Below are positions 25,826 through 34,223 of a DNA stretch of 64,000 bases, piece after piece. Within the stretch, counting starts at the first letter, position 1. The number at the start of each line of letters is the position of its first letter. The position numbers and the translations under genes were made by a program. The notes below the pieces were generated by a model, which was not told the origin of the DNA, made no database searches, and saw nothing but the letters and a program-made list of their open reading frames with translations. Source of the DNA: an uncultured Candidatus Saccharibacteria bacterium (lineage in GTDB: Bacteria > Patescibacteriota > Saccharimonadia > Saccharimonadales > Saccharimonadaceae); the NCBI GenBank assembly GCA_947166125.1, contig CAMVCW010000002.1, forward strand, positions 1 through 64,000. Direction: 5' to 3'.

Positions 25826-27490
25826 CTACTTGTCCTTCAGTTCAATATTTACGGTAATTTTATTGGTATTTCCAGGGACAGAGCCAACCCAAGGATAAGA
25901 TTTATCAATACTTACGGATACTACGCCGTTAATATTCTTAAGATCGTGTTGCGCATCACCAATGCCTTTACCCTTGATCATCTCTACGATATCGTTCTCT
26001 GTTACCTTCGGCCCCACTGCATAAGAAGTCTTTAATCTACCAGCAAAGCCACTGTCACCCTTCACGAAGTTCTCTATATATGGGTTGTTGATTTCGTAAA
26101 TCTTCTGGTCATCACCGAGTTTGGCCTTTTCAGAGATAAACTCTTCGACTTTATTTTTGTCTATTGCAAACACGGTGGCGGTAGTTGTGGCCTTTAGTAC
26201 TGGTTTCACACCGTCTTTTACTTCTTCGCCAGCCGCCGGAGTAGCCGTAGCTGCAGACGTATCCTGATTGAAGCTACTCTCTATTATCATCATATCTTCA
26301 CTAATGCCCTTAAAGAGCTTTTCCTTCTCTTCGTCTTCGCTAGAAGATTTAAGCTGGTCTTTGGCCTTTTCAATATCAGCCTGTTCTACCACGGTTACGA
26401 TATTATCTGTACCGCCGGTCATTGCGTTATCAGAATACGGGAATACTCTAGCTATCGTATCCCAGCCCGTGCTAGACGCCGCAATGTTGTATTTTGCCCC
26501 TGGTTCGCTAGCAACTACAGCTATAGTGCCGTTTATTCTACAACCATAATCTACCAAGCCAGCAGAATTATCCTTGTTGGCACACTGATTCTTTCCGTCA
26601 CCGTTATAGGTAAGAGTCTGGCTCTCTGCCGCTAGGAAGGTTAACCCAGAAATAGTAAACGCTGTGCCCTCGGAAATCTGCACAGAAGATTTAACATTTA
26701 GTGGGAAGTATGCATAAACCTGCAACTCGCCTTTGGCTTTTTCGCCCTTGTTTTTCTTACCGGTAGCCTCAAAACTTACCTCCGCTACGGTCTCTACTTT
26801 TTTCTCTTGAATGTAAAATTTACCATCGGTAGCATTTTCGTCTGCAGCATTGGTGGTAAAGGTTACATTTTCAGAAAAATTGTTGTTTTCTGTTTTGATT
26901 CCTACCGTTACAGTCACCGCAGGCGCAATAACAAACGCCCAAATCATGAATATAATTAACGCTACTAGTGCAATACCACCAAAAATCGTCAATTTTTTGT
27001 GCGCCTTAATCCAATTTATGATAGGATTGCCGTCTTTGTCTGTTTTCTTCTTTTTAGCGGCCTTATCGGCTTTTTTGTCTTTCTTTTCTGCTTTTTCTTC
27101 TTCAGTATCTTCTGTCTCTTCCGCTTCTTCCTTTTCTTCCTCTTTTTTCTCTACTTCTGCTTCCGACTCATCTACAATTTCTTCTTCAGACGTCTCTTCT
27201 ATCTCCATGTCCGCAGTAGGTATAGCCGGTGGAGTTTGTAGATTTTTCGTTACCGGGATCCTGGTTGCTGCCGCCAATTTTACGATGGATGGATCGGTAG
27301 TTACCAGCACAATGGTTTTTTCCGCCGTTGCCCCTACTTTAGAAACCAACTTAATATTTACTACGCTCCGAAATACGCCAGCTTTCTTAGGCGGCACCAA
27401 TGCTACTATTTTTTCTTTTGAATTTTCGATTTTAGTAATGATATCAGTAATATCATCCTCGGGTTCAATATAAATGACGTCTTTATTCAT
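25826..27490 (-). CDS. Single-pass membrane protein with acidic cytoplasmic linker
   Basis: A 554-residue protein I cannot assign. The N-terminal domain (about 1-85, VIYIEPEDDITDIITKIEN) is cytoplasmic and followed by a long Glu/Lys-rich linker (about 95-155), a membrane helix (about 165-190) and a 350-residue Ala/Thr-rich extracytoplasmic part. Start at 27490, not 27508, because TATATT ends 6 nt before that ATG. Possibly an envelope scaffold. Confidence 0.75.
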   Translation of the reverse strand: MNKDVIYIEPEDDITDIITKIENSKEKIVALVPPKKAGVFRSVVNIKLVSKVGATAEKTIVLVTTDPSIVKLAAATRIPVTKNLQTPPAIPTADMEIEETSEEEIVDESEAEVEKKEEEKEEAEETEDTEEEKAEKKDKKADKAAKKKKTDKDGNPIINWIKAHKKLTIFGGIALVALIIFMIWAFVIAPAVTVTVGIKTENNNFSENVTFTTNAADENATDGKFYIQEKKVETVAEVSFEATGKKNKGEKAKGELQVYAYFPLNVKSSVQISEGTAFTISGLTFLAAESQTLTYNGDGKNQCANKDNSAGLVDYGCRINGTIAVVASEPGAKYNIAASSTGWDTIARVFPYSDNAMTGGTDNIVTVVEQADIEKAKDQLKSSSEDEEKEKLFKGISEDMMIIESSFNQDTSAATATPAAGEEVKDGVKPVLKATTTATVFAIDKNKVEEFISEKAKLGDDQKIYEINNPYIENFVKGDSGFAGRLKTSYAVGPKVTENDIVEMIKGKGIGDAQHDLKNINGVVSVSIDKSYPWVGSVPGNTNKITVNIELKDK

Positions 27491-27538
27491 AGTTAAAATA
27501 TACCACATTTTATCTAGCTTGTGTTAAAATAAGTGTAG

Positions 27539-29110
27539 ATGAATATGTTTAAGCGCAATAACTCTAAAAACAGCGCAGTTAGCCAAGCTGGCTTAGCTGA
27601 GCTGGCGCTCAAAAACATCCATGATGGTGTAATTATTACTGATAAATCGGGTGTAATTCAATTTATCAACCCTGCCGCCGTCACCATGACAGAATGCGGC
27701 TCTGCCGATAAGGCCACCGGGTTAGATTATGGCTTGCTTTTGAAGCTAGAAACCAAAGAAGGTCGCGAACTATCCGAAGCTGAAAACCCTCTCATCCAGG
27801 CCATGTCTACGGGCCAGACTCTAGAAAATTGCCAAGTTTGCCTTATCGCTAGCCAGTCAGACAAGCGCATACCTATTTGTATATCCGTACTTCTGGCGGA
27901 CGGTTTGAGCCAAAATCGCATTATCACTTTTCGCGATATCACTAAGGAGCTCGCCGAAGAAGGCGAACAAACAGAATTTATTTCCACTGCTTCCCATGAG
28001 ATGCGTACTCCGGTTGCCACTATAGACGGCTACCTATCTCTCGCCCTCAATCCGCAAACTGCCGCCATAGACGAACGCGCGCGCGGCTACCTTACCGCTG
28101 CCCAGAAAGCATCCAAGCATCTTGGTAAGCTTTTCCAAGATTTGTTGGACGTCACAAAATTAGATGATGGCAAAATCAAACCCCATTTTGAACCTGCCGA
28201 GATGGTATCTTTAGTTAAGGCTATCTCTGATGACTATATCGAACGCGCTCGTGAGGCTAAACTCAATTTTACTTTTGGTTCCAACAGCCCAGTTGCTGGT
28301 GGTCGCCAAATGGATCAAGTTGTCTATGGCTTTGTGGATACTAATTTTATGCGAGAAATCATGGATAATCTGATTGAAAATGCGCTTAAATATACTCCGT
28401 CCGGCGGCTCTATTTATGTGAATGTACGGGGCGATGGCGACCGTGTATTAATCAATGTCACAGATACCGGTATTGGTATTTCGTCAGACGATCTCGGCCA
28501 TATTTTCCAAAAATTCTACCGGGCAGACAATTCGGATACTCGCACCATTGGTGGCACCGGTCTTGGACTCTATCTCGTCAAGCAACGCGTAGAGGCCATG
28601 GGTGGCCGTGTTTGGGCCGAGTCTGCTTTTGGTGAGGGCTCTACTTTTTATGTCTCCTTGCCACGCATTACTAGTGACGAATATGAAAAACGTATGATCG
28701 TAATTCGCAACCAGCAGATTCAGGCGCAAATGGCGCCAGCTAGCCCTACTCCACCATCTGCACCCGCTATGCCAAATATAACGCCAGCTCAAGCTGTAGC
28801 TCCCACCCCGCAACTTACGCCAGTAGCTCCAGCTACTTCGCCAGCTCAACCTGCACCGACAGCACCTGTCGTGCCACAACCGCAGGCTCCAGCTCAGCCG
28901 GCCATACAGCCCCGACCAGCACAGCAAACTCCCCCATTGCAAACTTCACCGCAAATTCAGTCGACTCTGTCAGTGCAACCAATAGCATCTCCGCAATCTC
29001 GACCGTCTTCCCCGCCAAGCCCTACCCCGCCGGCTCCACCAGCAGTTCCGCCCATACCTCAACCTATTCAACCACAAACTAATAACAACTTAAACGGAGT
29101 ACAACAATGA
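27539..29110 (+). CDS. Soluble PAS-domain histidine kinase with Pro/Ala-rich tail
   Basis: Sensor kinase of a two-component system. A PAS domain (about 18-125) is followed by HisKA (STASHEMRTP, phospho-His) and HATPase (NLIENALKYTP, DTGIGIS, GGTGLGLYLV). No membrane segment is present, so it senses a cytoplasmic cue. The last 120 residues are a low-complexity Pro/Ala/Gln tail. The ATG lies 8 nt after TAAAAT. The stop overlaps the regulator gene as ATGA. Confidence 0.92.
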   Translation: MNMFKRNNSKNSAVSQAGLAELALKNIHDGVIITDKSGVIQFINPAAVTMTECGSADKATGLDYGLLLKLETKEGRELSEAENPLIQAMSTGQTLENCQVCLIASQSDKRIPICISVLLADGLSQNRIITFRDITKELAEEGEQTEFISTASHEMRTPVATIDGYLSLALNPQTAAIDERARGYLTAAQKASKHLGKLFQDLLDVTKLDDGKIKPHFEPAEMVSLVKAISDDYIERAREAKLNFTFGSNSPVAGGRQMDQVVYGFVDTNFMREIMDNLIENALKYTPSGGSIYVNVRGDGDRVLINVTDTGIGISSDDLGHIFQKFYRADNSDTRTIGGTGLGLYLVKQRVEAMGGRVWAESAFGEGSTFYVSLPRITSDEYEKRMIVIRNQQIQAQMAPASPTPPSAPAMPNITPAQAVAPTPQLTPVAPATSPAQPAPTAPVVPQPQAPAQPAIQPRPAQQTPPLQTSPQIQSTLSVQPIASPQSRPSSPPSPTPPAPPAVPPIPQPIQPQTNNNLNGVQQ

Positions 29111-29700
29111 GTAAAGTAATGGTAGTAGAAGATGACGCAAGTTTGCGTGAGATTTACGGCATCCGCATCACTGCCGAAGGCTACGATGTAGTTTCGGCTG
29201 GTGATGGTGAAGAAGCTCTTGCTATGGCTGTCCGCGAAAAACCAGATTTAATTTTATCCGACGTAATGATGCCGAAAATTTCTGGTTTTGACATGCTGGA
29301 TATCCTTCGCACCACTCCAGAGACCGCCAATATCAAGGTGATCATGATGACGGCTCTTTCCGCCGAGGATCAACGCCAGCGCGGCGAACGCCTCGGTGCC
29401 GATAGGTATTTAGTGAAATCGCAAGTCGGCATTGAGGACGTAATCAATACCATCCACGAAGTCTTAGGCGACCGCGCCGCACCGGTTGCTCCAGAGCCAG
29501 CTACCTCAGTCGCCGCAGGCACAGCCGCTCCGGCGCCCATAACTACTCCCGCTATGCCAGATCAAAACATGGCACAGTCGTCTGCCGCCATGCCAGCCAC
29601 TCCGGTCGAACCTGTCTCTCAACCTGCTCCGCAACCCACTGTAGAACCTCAACAGTCACAAGCTTATTATGGACCAACCCCAACAAATCCGGCTCAATAA
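29107..29700 (+). CDS. Single-domain response regulator with Pro/Ala-rich tail
   Basis: CheY-like receiver (KVMVVEDDASL, phospho-Asp in LILSDVMMPK, MMTAL, Lys in YLVKS), residues 1-122, then a 75-residue Pro/Ala/Gln-rich tail. No DNA-binding output domain, so it probably acts by protein contact. It is coupled to the kinase by ATGA and runs 32 nt into the next gene in another frame. Confidence 0.92.
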   Translation: MSKVMVVEDDASLREIYGIRITAEGYDVVSAGDGEEALAMAVREKPDLILSDVMMPKISGFDMLDILRTTPETANIKVIMMTALSAEDQRQRGERLGADRYLVKSQVGIEDVINTIHEVLGDRAAPVAPEPATSVAAGTAAPAPITTPAMPDQNMAQSSAAMPATPVEPVSQPAPQPTVEPQQSQAYYGPTPTNPAQ

Positions 29701-30433
29701 ATTCCTTGCCGAACGCCTAGGCGTATCGCGCCGCGAAGCAGATGATTTAATCTCTGCGGGTAAGATCGCTATAGATGGAAAGCCGGCCTCGCTAGGCGCA
29801 AGGGTTGACTTTTCTTCAAAAGTGTGCTATAATGGTAAGATAATCCCGTTTGAAGCGGACTTCTTGTATATCGCCTTTAATAAACCAGTAGGTTATGTTT
29901 GTTCTCGTCGTGCTCAGGGGGATACCCCTACCCTGTATGAGTTATTGCCCAAAGAATATCGAAAACTAAAGACTGTTGGCCGACTAGATAAGGATAGCTC
30001 TGGCCTTATTTTGCTTACCAACGATGGCGATTTCGCCTACCAGATGACTCACCCAAAATTTCATAAAGAAAAAGTTTACGAAGTTACTCTAGACCGTCCA
30101 CTTGAACCGCTTCATCAACAAATGATTTCCGACTACGGTATCATGCTAGATGACGGCCCCTCGAAATTTACTGTAGTAGCATCGGCGGGTGGCGGAGCTG
30201 GGGGGACCCCCGCTGCACGCAGGCGCGAGCCGAGTACAGTGGGGGAAACTGCGACGACAGGCCCCGCCGAGCGTACGCACCTTACAGTAATTCTTTCGGA
30301 GGGCCGTAATCGCCAGATTCGTCGTACCTTTGCGGCACTCGGCTACCGCGTTACTGCCCTCCACCGCACTAAGTTCGGCCCCTACCAACTCTCCGGCCTA
30401 AAACCAGGAAAATATGTTACAATTAAAGCATGA
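29669..30433 (+). CDS. RsuA/RluB-type rRNA pseudouridine synthase with in-frame insertion
   Basis: S4 domain (QIRLNKFLAERLGVSRREAD) plus catalytic domain with GRLDKDSSGLILLTNDG (catalytic Asp) and SEGRNRQIRRTF. About 35 low-complexity residues between FTVVAS and LTVILSEGRNRQ derive from palindromic element B. It overlaps the regulator gene upstream by 32 nt and the actin-like gene downstream by ATGA. Which rRNA position it modifies cannot be read from the sequence. Confidence 0.93.
   Translation: MDQPQQIRLNKFLAERLGVSRREADDLISAGKIAIDGKPASLGARVDFSSKVCYNGKIIPFEADFLYIAFNKPVGYVCSRRAQGDTPTLYELLPKEYRKLKTVGRLDKDSSGLILLTNDGDFAYQMTHPKFHKEKVYEVTLDRPLEPLHQQMISDYGIMLDDGPSKFTVVASAGGGAGGTPAARRREPSTVGETATTGPAERTHLTVILSEGRNRQIRRTFAALGYRVTALHRTKFGPYQLSGLKPGKYVTIKA
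30167..30291. repeat. Palindromic element B, in frame inside the rsuA-like gene
   Basis: TCGGCGGG (30182-30189) pairs with CCCGCCGA (30263-30270), with outer TTTACTGTA/TACAGTAAT arms. The ends read CGGCGGG-TGGCG and CGACGACAGG-C-CCCGCCG, matching element D and the 38.9-kb palindrome. Inner hairpins are GGGGGacCCCC-type and CAGTgggggaaACTG. Confidence 0.75.
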
Positions 30434-31653
30434 ACACTATTTTGGCGCTAGATATCGGTACAGAGTTCGTCAAGGCAGTTTTAGCTAAACCTGGCAAAAA
30501 GGGCAATCTAGAAATCCTTGGCGTGGGTAAAGCTAAGCAACTTGAAGGTAATATGCACGCTGGTGCCGTGGCAGATATTCCTGCCGTAGTTTCTGTTTGT
30601 GAAGAAGCCTTAGTGAAGGTAGAAAAACAAGCCGGCGAGCGTGCTGGCCTCACCGTAGTCGGTATCGCCGGTGAGCTAATTAAAGGTAACACCACCACGG
30701 TGCGCTACAGTCGTAAAAACCCCAATAAGCCAATCACTGATGCCGAAATGAACGACATCATCAAAAAAGTCCAGCAAAAATCCGGCGAAGTTGCACGTAA
30801 AACTGTGGCGCTAGAAACGGGTAATAAAAATGTTGAAGTACGCCTAATTAATTCCGCTATTGTCTCCCTCACTATAGATGGCTACAAGATTTCTAACCCC
30901 ATCGGCTTTAAGGGCTCTGATGTGGTAATTCAATTTTATACTGCTTTTGCCCCGCTTATCCATGTGGCGGCCATAGAAAAGGTTTGTGCGGAACTTAATC
31001 TAGATTTGCTCACCGTAGCTGTAGAGCCTTTCGCAGTTTGTCGTGCTTGCTTGGGTGATGATCTAGAGTCTAATTTCTCTAGCGTAGTGATGGATATTGG
31101 CGGCGGCACCACAGATATCGCTGTAGTAGAAGACGGCGGCGTGGAAGGCACCAAGATGTTTTCTATCGGTGGCCGTAGCTTTACTCACCAGATTTCTGAA
31201 TCTCTCGGTGTAGATACCGAAACCGCCGAGCACTACAAACTAGATTTTGATAGCGGTAAATTGGATGATCGTATCAAGGCCAAAGTGGAAACCGCTATTT
31301 CGCGTAACCTCAGTGTTTGGCTTACTGGGGTAGAAGTTGCGCTAGAAGAATTCGACAACATTGGCAGTTTACCTCGTAATGTCTTGCTCTGTGGTGGTGG
31401 CGCTAGTTTATCTTTGTTACAAGAAACTCTCGCGATTTCTGATTGGTATCAAGGACTACCATTTGCGCGTCGCCCAGTCATTCATTTATTGGACGTTAAT
31501 GAACTACCGAATTTAATTATTAAGGAAAATCAACATTTAGATCATTCTTTCGCCACGGCGCTAGGTCTTCTCCGCGTTGGTACCGATACTCTCGCTGGCG
31601 CTCCCGAAGAAAACAAACTTAAAGCTAAACTCGCCAAACTCCTCCAAAACTAA
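30430..31653 (+). CDS. FtsA/PilM-like actin-fold ATPase
   Basis: A 407-residue actin-superfamily protein: ILALDIGTEFVKAV (phosphate 1), VVMDIGGGTTDIAVV (phosphate 2) and LLCGGGASLSLL (adenosine). The layout fits FtsA or the PilM type IV pilus platform. No pilN/pilO or ftsZ lies next to it, so the choice is open. ATGA overlap with the preceding gene. Confidence 0.88.
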   Translation: MNTILALDIGTEFVKAVLAKPGKKGNLEILGVGKAKQLEGNMHAGAVADIPAVVSVCEEALVKVEKQAGERAGLTVVGIAGELIKGNTTTVRYSRKNPNKPITDAEMNDIIKKVQQKSGEVARKTVALETGNKNVEVRLINSAIVSLTIDGYKISNPIGFKGSDVVIQFYTAFAPLIHVAAIEKVCAELNLDLLTVAVEPFAVCRACLGDDLESNFSSVVMDIGGGTTDIAVVEDGGVEGTKMFSIGGRSFTHQISESLGVDTETAEHYKLDFDSGKLDDRIKAKVETAISRNLSVWLTGVEVALEEFDNIGSLPRNVLLCGGGASLSLLQETLAISDWYQGLPFARRPVIHLLDVNELPNLIIKENQHLDHSFATALGLLRVGTDTLAGAPEENKLKAKLAKLLQN

Positions 31654-31656
31654 ACA

Positions 31657-31687
31657 TAAAAAAGCCGCCTTTGCAGCGGCTTTAAGG
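31657..31687. terminator. Bidirectional terminator between the PilM-like and 31692 genes
   Basis: AAAGCCGC (31661-31668) pairs with GCGGCTTT (31676-31683), flanked by A and T runs; serves convergent genes. Confidence 0.8.
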
Positions 31688-31691
31688 TAAT

Positions 31692-31967
31692 TTAGTCTAT
31701 CGGGTTCATATTCGTTATTTCAATAAAGATTCCACCGTCCAAAACATCTATACCTGCCTTAGACAGGTTTTGCGCAACTTTCTCTCTTATCTCATTTGCT
31801 ACACCTATTATTGTCGCCTCCGGCTCAAACGCCTCAAGCTCTACAGAGCTGTGATGCATGTATTCATAGCTTCCGTATCCGGAAATAGTAATAGACATGT
31901 CCTGGTCGACAAGTGTCTTATTAATCGAATACGAATAATGCACCGAAAAACTTTTTCCACCCAACAT
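31692..31967 (-). CDS. Small hypothetical protein
   Basis: A 91-residue product of unknown function, apparently alpha/beta, ending FIEITNMNPID. The ATG at 31967 is preceded by AAAGGGGG at proper spacing; an in-frame GTG at 31976 overlaps that site and is less likely. Its promoter is TTGACT-N17-TATAAT (31992-32020). Confidence 0.65.
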   Translation of the reverse strand: MLGGKSFSVHYSYSINKTLVDQDMSITISGYGSYEYMHHSSVELEAFEPEATIIGVANEIREKVAQNLSKAGIDVLDGGIFIEITNMNPID

Positions 31968-31991
31968 AAAGTACACCCCCTTTCTCTTCTA

Positions 31992-32020
31992 ATTATACAA
32001 CACTTAAGTTAAAAAGTCAA
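31992..32020 (-). promoter_or_regulatory. Promoter of the 31692-31967 gene
   Basis: Minus strand TTGACT (32020-32015), 17-nt spacer, TATAAT (31997-31992). Confidence 0.8.
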
Positions 32021-32023
32021 ATT

Positions 32024-33904
32024 TTACTCTAATATAGCTTTAATCCTGCGTACGCCAGCCGAAGAGGATTCTTCTTTCTTTACCTTAAAATGCCCCAACA
32101 CTCCAGTATGCTCCACGTGCGGGCCACCACAAACTTCGCGCGATACGGGATTGTCAAAATCCCCAATTGTGTAAACTTTCAAAATCTCCGGGTATTTATC
32201 CCAAAACTGTCCGTGTGCTTTCAAGGTATCGCGTGCGTAAGTTTTATCGTATTCATCAAACACTACTGGAAAATCGGCAGAAATCCATTCGTTTACCTGA
32301 TTTTCTACCATGGCGATTTCTTCTGGTGTCATCTTATGATCTAGGTTAAAGTCAAACCGCACTCTATCTGCAGTAATATTAGAACCTTTCTGCACGATAT
32401 CTGGACTGATATGCTTTTGCAAAGCTGCAAGTAGCAAATGGCACGCCGTGTGATATTTTACTGTTTGCTCGCCGTGGTCTTCTAGTCCGCCCTTAAACAT
32501 GCCTTTACTGGCCGTCTGCGAACGCTCGCGTTGCTCCGCTAGGGCTGCCTCAAATTCTTTTAGGTAATTTTCAGACAACTTAATTCCCTCACGGTAACAC
32601 TCCTCTACAGACAATTCCAATGGAAATCCGTAAGTATCTTGCAACTTAAATAAATCATTGCCAGTTAATTGTTCTGTCTTGCCGGCCATTTTCCGCAACT
32701 CTTTTAGCCCTTTATTCAAAGTTTTGCGGAAACTCTCCTCTTCTTTTAATAACACTGCCAAAGCACCCTCTCGGTGTGTTAAGATCGCATCTGGTAAATC
32801 TTTGTAATTCTCCGCTATGATTGGTACAATCTCGGATAAGAAATTTGCCGAAATCCCAAGGTCTAATGCTCGCAAAATTGCCCGCCGTACCAAGCGCCGC
32901 ATTGCGTAGCCCTGGGTTTTGTTAGACGGCGCTAAGCCTTGCGCTGCCAAAAGATACGCCCCACGGATATGATCGGCAATTACGCGCATTTCGTCGGTAT
33001 TATTGTCGTATTTTTTACCAGAAATCTGTTCCAATTTATCGATAATTGGTTTCATTAAAGAAATCTTAAATACATCAAACGAACCGATTGCGGCTGCAGC
33101 TATCCGCTCTAGTCCACCACCAAAGTCCACATTTTTCTTTTCTAGTTCTTCAAAAGCGCCATCTTCCTTGCGGCGGTATTGCATAAATACTTGGTTGCCG
33201 ATCTCCATAAACCGCGCCCCATCACTAGCCGGATGTGCTAGACCGTACTTCTCTTCATCCTGTAGTTCTTTGCCAAAATCATAAAATACTTCAGAATCCG
33301 GCCCGCATGGATCGCCAATTGGTGTAGTATCGCAGCCGCCACCACGACTCCACCAGTTTTCTTTGTCGTCATAGAAGAAAATTCTTTCACCTGGTTTGAT
33401 GCCGCGTCTATCACCATCCTTAGCAGAGCCAATTTCTGCAATCTTTGCATCTACACCGGCTTCAGCAAATACTTTTTGCCAAATCTCGGCCGCTTCGGTA
33501 TCTTTCGGGATGCCATATTCCGCATTGCCAATAAAGCAGGTTACGTAAATTTTCTCTGGGTTTAGTCCAACTTCTTTCGTCAAAAATTCAAAAAAATTCC
33601 GGATTTGCTCTTCCTTGAAATAATCGCCTAGCGACCAATTCCCTAGCATCTCAAACACGGTAGTGTGGCGCGGATCACCCACGTCCTCAATATCCTGCAA
33701 ACGCATAGACGGTTGGGAGTCCGTTAGTCTTGTGCCTTCTGGGTGTTCTTTACCAAGTAAATATGGTAAAAGCGGTTGCATCCCAGAGCCAGTGAAAAGT
33801 GTGGTCGGGTCATTTTCTAGCACTAGTGGTGCCGGTTGAATGACTTTATGTCCCTTTTTCACCTGAAAATCTAAAAACTTGCGTCTAATTTCGTTTGCGT
33901 CCAT
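32024..33904 (-). CDS. alaS: Alanyl-tRNA synthetase, short form
   Basis: Class II synthetase charging tRNA-Ala. Catalytic domain (MDANEIRRKFLDFQVKKGH, FTGSGMQPLLPYLLG), tRNA-recognition region and editing domain (HTACHLLLAAL, CGGPHVEHTG) are present. It stops after the editing domain at 626 residues and lacks the C-terminal DHHA1/C-Ala domain of typical 870-residue enzymes. Start at 33904 because TATAAT ends 7 nt before it, and the family start is MDANEIRR-like. Confidence 0.96.
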   Translation of the reverse strand: MDANEIRRKFLDFQVKKGHKVIQPAPLVLENDPTTLFTGSGMQPLLPYLLGKEHPEGTRLTDSQPSMRLQDIEDVGDPRHTTVFEMLGNWSLGDYFKEEQIRNFFEFLTKEVGLNPEKIYVTCFIGNAEYGIPKDTEAAEIWQKVFAEAGVDAKIAEIGSAKDGDRRGIKPGERIFFYDDKENWWSRGGGCDTTPIGDPCGPDSEVFYDFGKELQDEEKYGLAHPASDGARFMEIGNQVFMQYRRKEDGAFEELEKKNVDFGGGLERIAAAAIGSFDVFKISLMKPIIDKLEQISGKKYDNNTDEMRVIADHIRGAYLLAAQGLAPSNKTQGYAMRRLVRRAILRALDLGISANFLSEIVPIIAENYKDLPDAILTHREGALAVLLKEEESFRKTLNKGLKELRKMAGKTEQLTGNDLFKLQDTYGFPLELSVEECYREGIKLSENYLKEFEAALAEQRERSQTASKGMFKGGLEDHGEQTVKYHTACHLLLAALQKHISPDIVQKGSNITADRVRFDFNLDHKMTPEEIAMVENQVNEWISADFPVVFDEYDKTYARDTLKAHGQFWDKYPEILKVYTIGDFDNPVSREVCGGPHVEHTGVLGHFKVKKEESSSAGVRRIKAILE

Positions 33905-33924
33905 AGGGATAATTATAGCATTTC

Positions 33925-33953
33925 TTGCCACTTTAGTAAATCTGTGTTAATAT
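33925..33953 (+). promoter_or_regulatory. Promoter of the 33983 small gene
   Basis: TTGCCA (33925-33930), 17-nt spacer, TAATAT (33948-33953). Overlaps the divergent alaS promoter region. Confidence 0.6.
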
Positions 33954-33982
33954 AAACTTAAGTATTATAAAAAGGAAATATT

Positions 33983-34180
33983 ATGGCTCAAGCAAAGAAA
34001 AAAACTGCAACCAAAACCGCGAAAAAATCTACTCGCACCACCACTAAAAAAGCTGCCAAAAAAGGCATCTGCTACGAAAAATATCAGCGTGGTCAAAAAT
34101 CCAACACTTTCTTTATTATCTCCATGAGTGTTCTTGCGGCTACTCTCCTCTTCGCCAATCTATTGATGATTGTAGGATAG
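33983..34180 (+). CDS. Small Lys-rich single-pass membrane protein
   Basis: A 65-residue protein. The first 28 residues are almost only Lys, Ala and Thr, like histone-H1-type tails. The C-terminal half is one transmembrane helix (FFIISMSVLAATLLFANLL). AAAAGGAAA precedes the ATG. Could tether nucleic acid or acidic protein to the membrane; this is speculation. Confidence 0.75.
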   Translation: MAQAKKKTATKTAKKSTRTTTKKAAKKGICYEKYQRGQKSNTFFIISMSVLAATLLFANLLMIVG

Positions 34181-34196
34181 TTTAAGGCTAAACCAA

Positions 34197-34223
34197 AAAT
34201 CTGCCCCCGAGGCAGATTTTTTA
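34197..34223 (+). terminator. Terminator after the 33983 gene
   Basis: AAATCTGCC (34197-34205) pairs with GGCAGATTT (34211-34219), followed by T residues. Confidence 0.8.
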
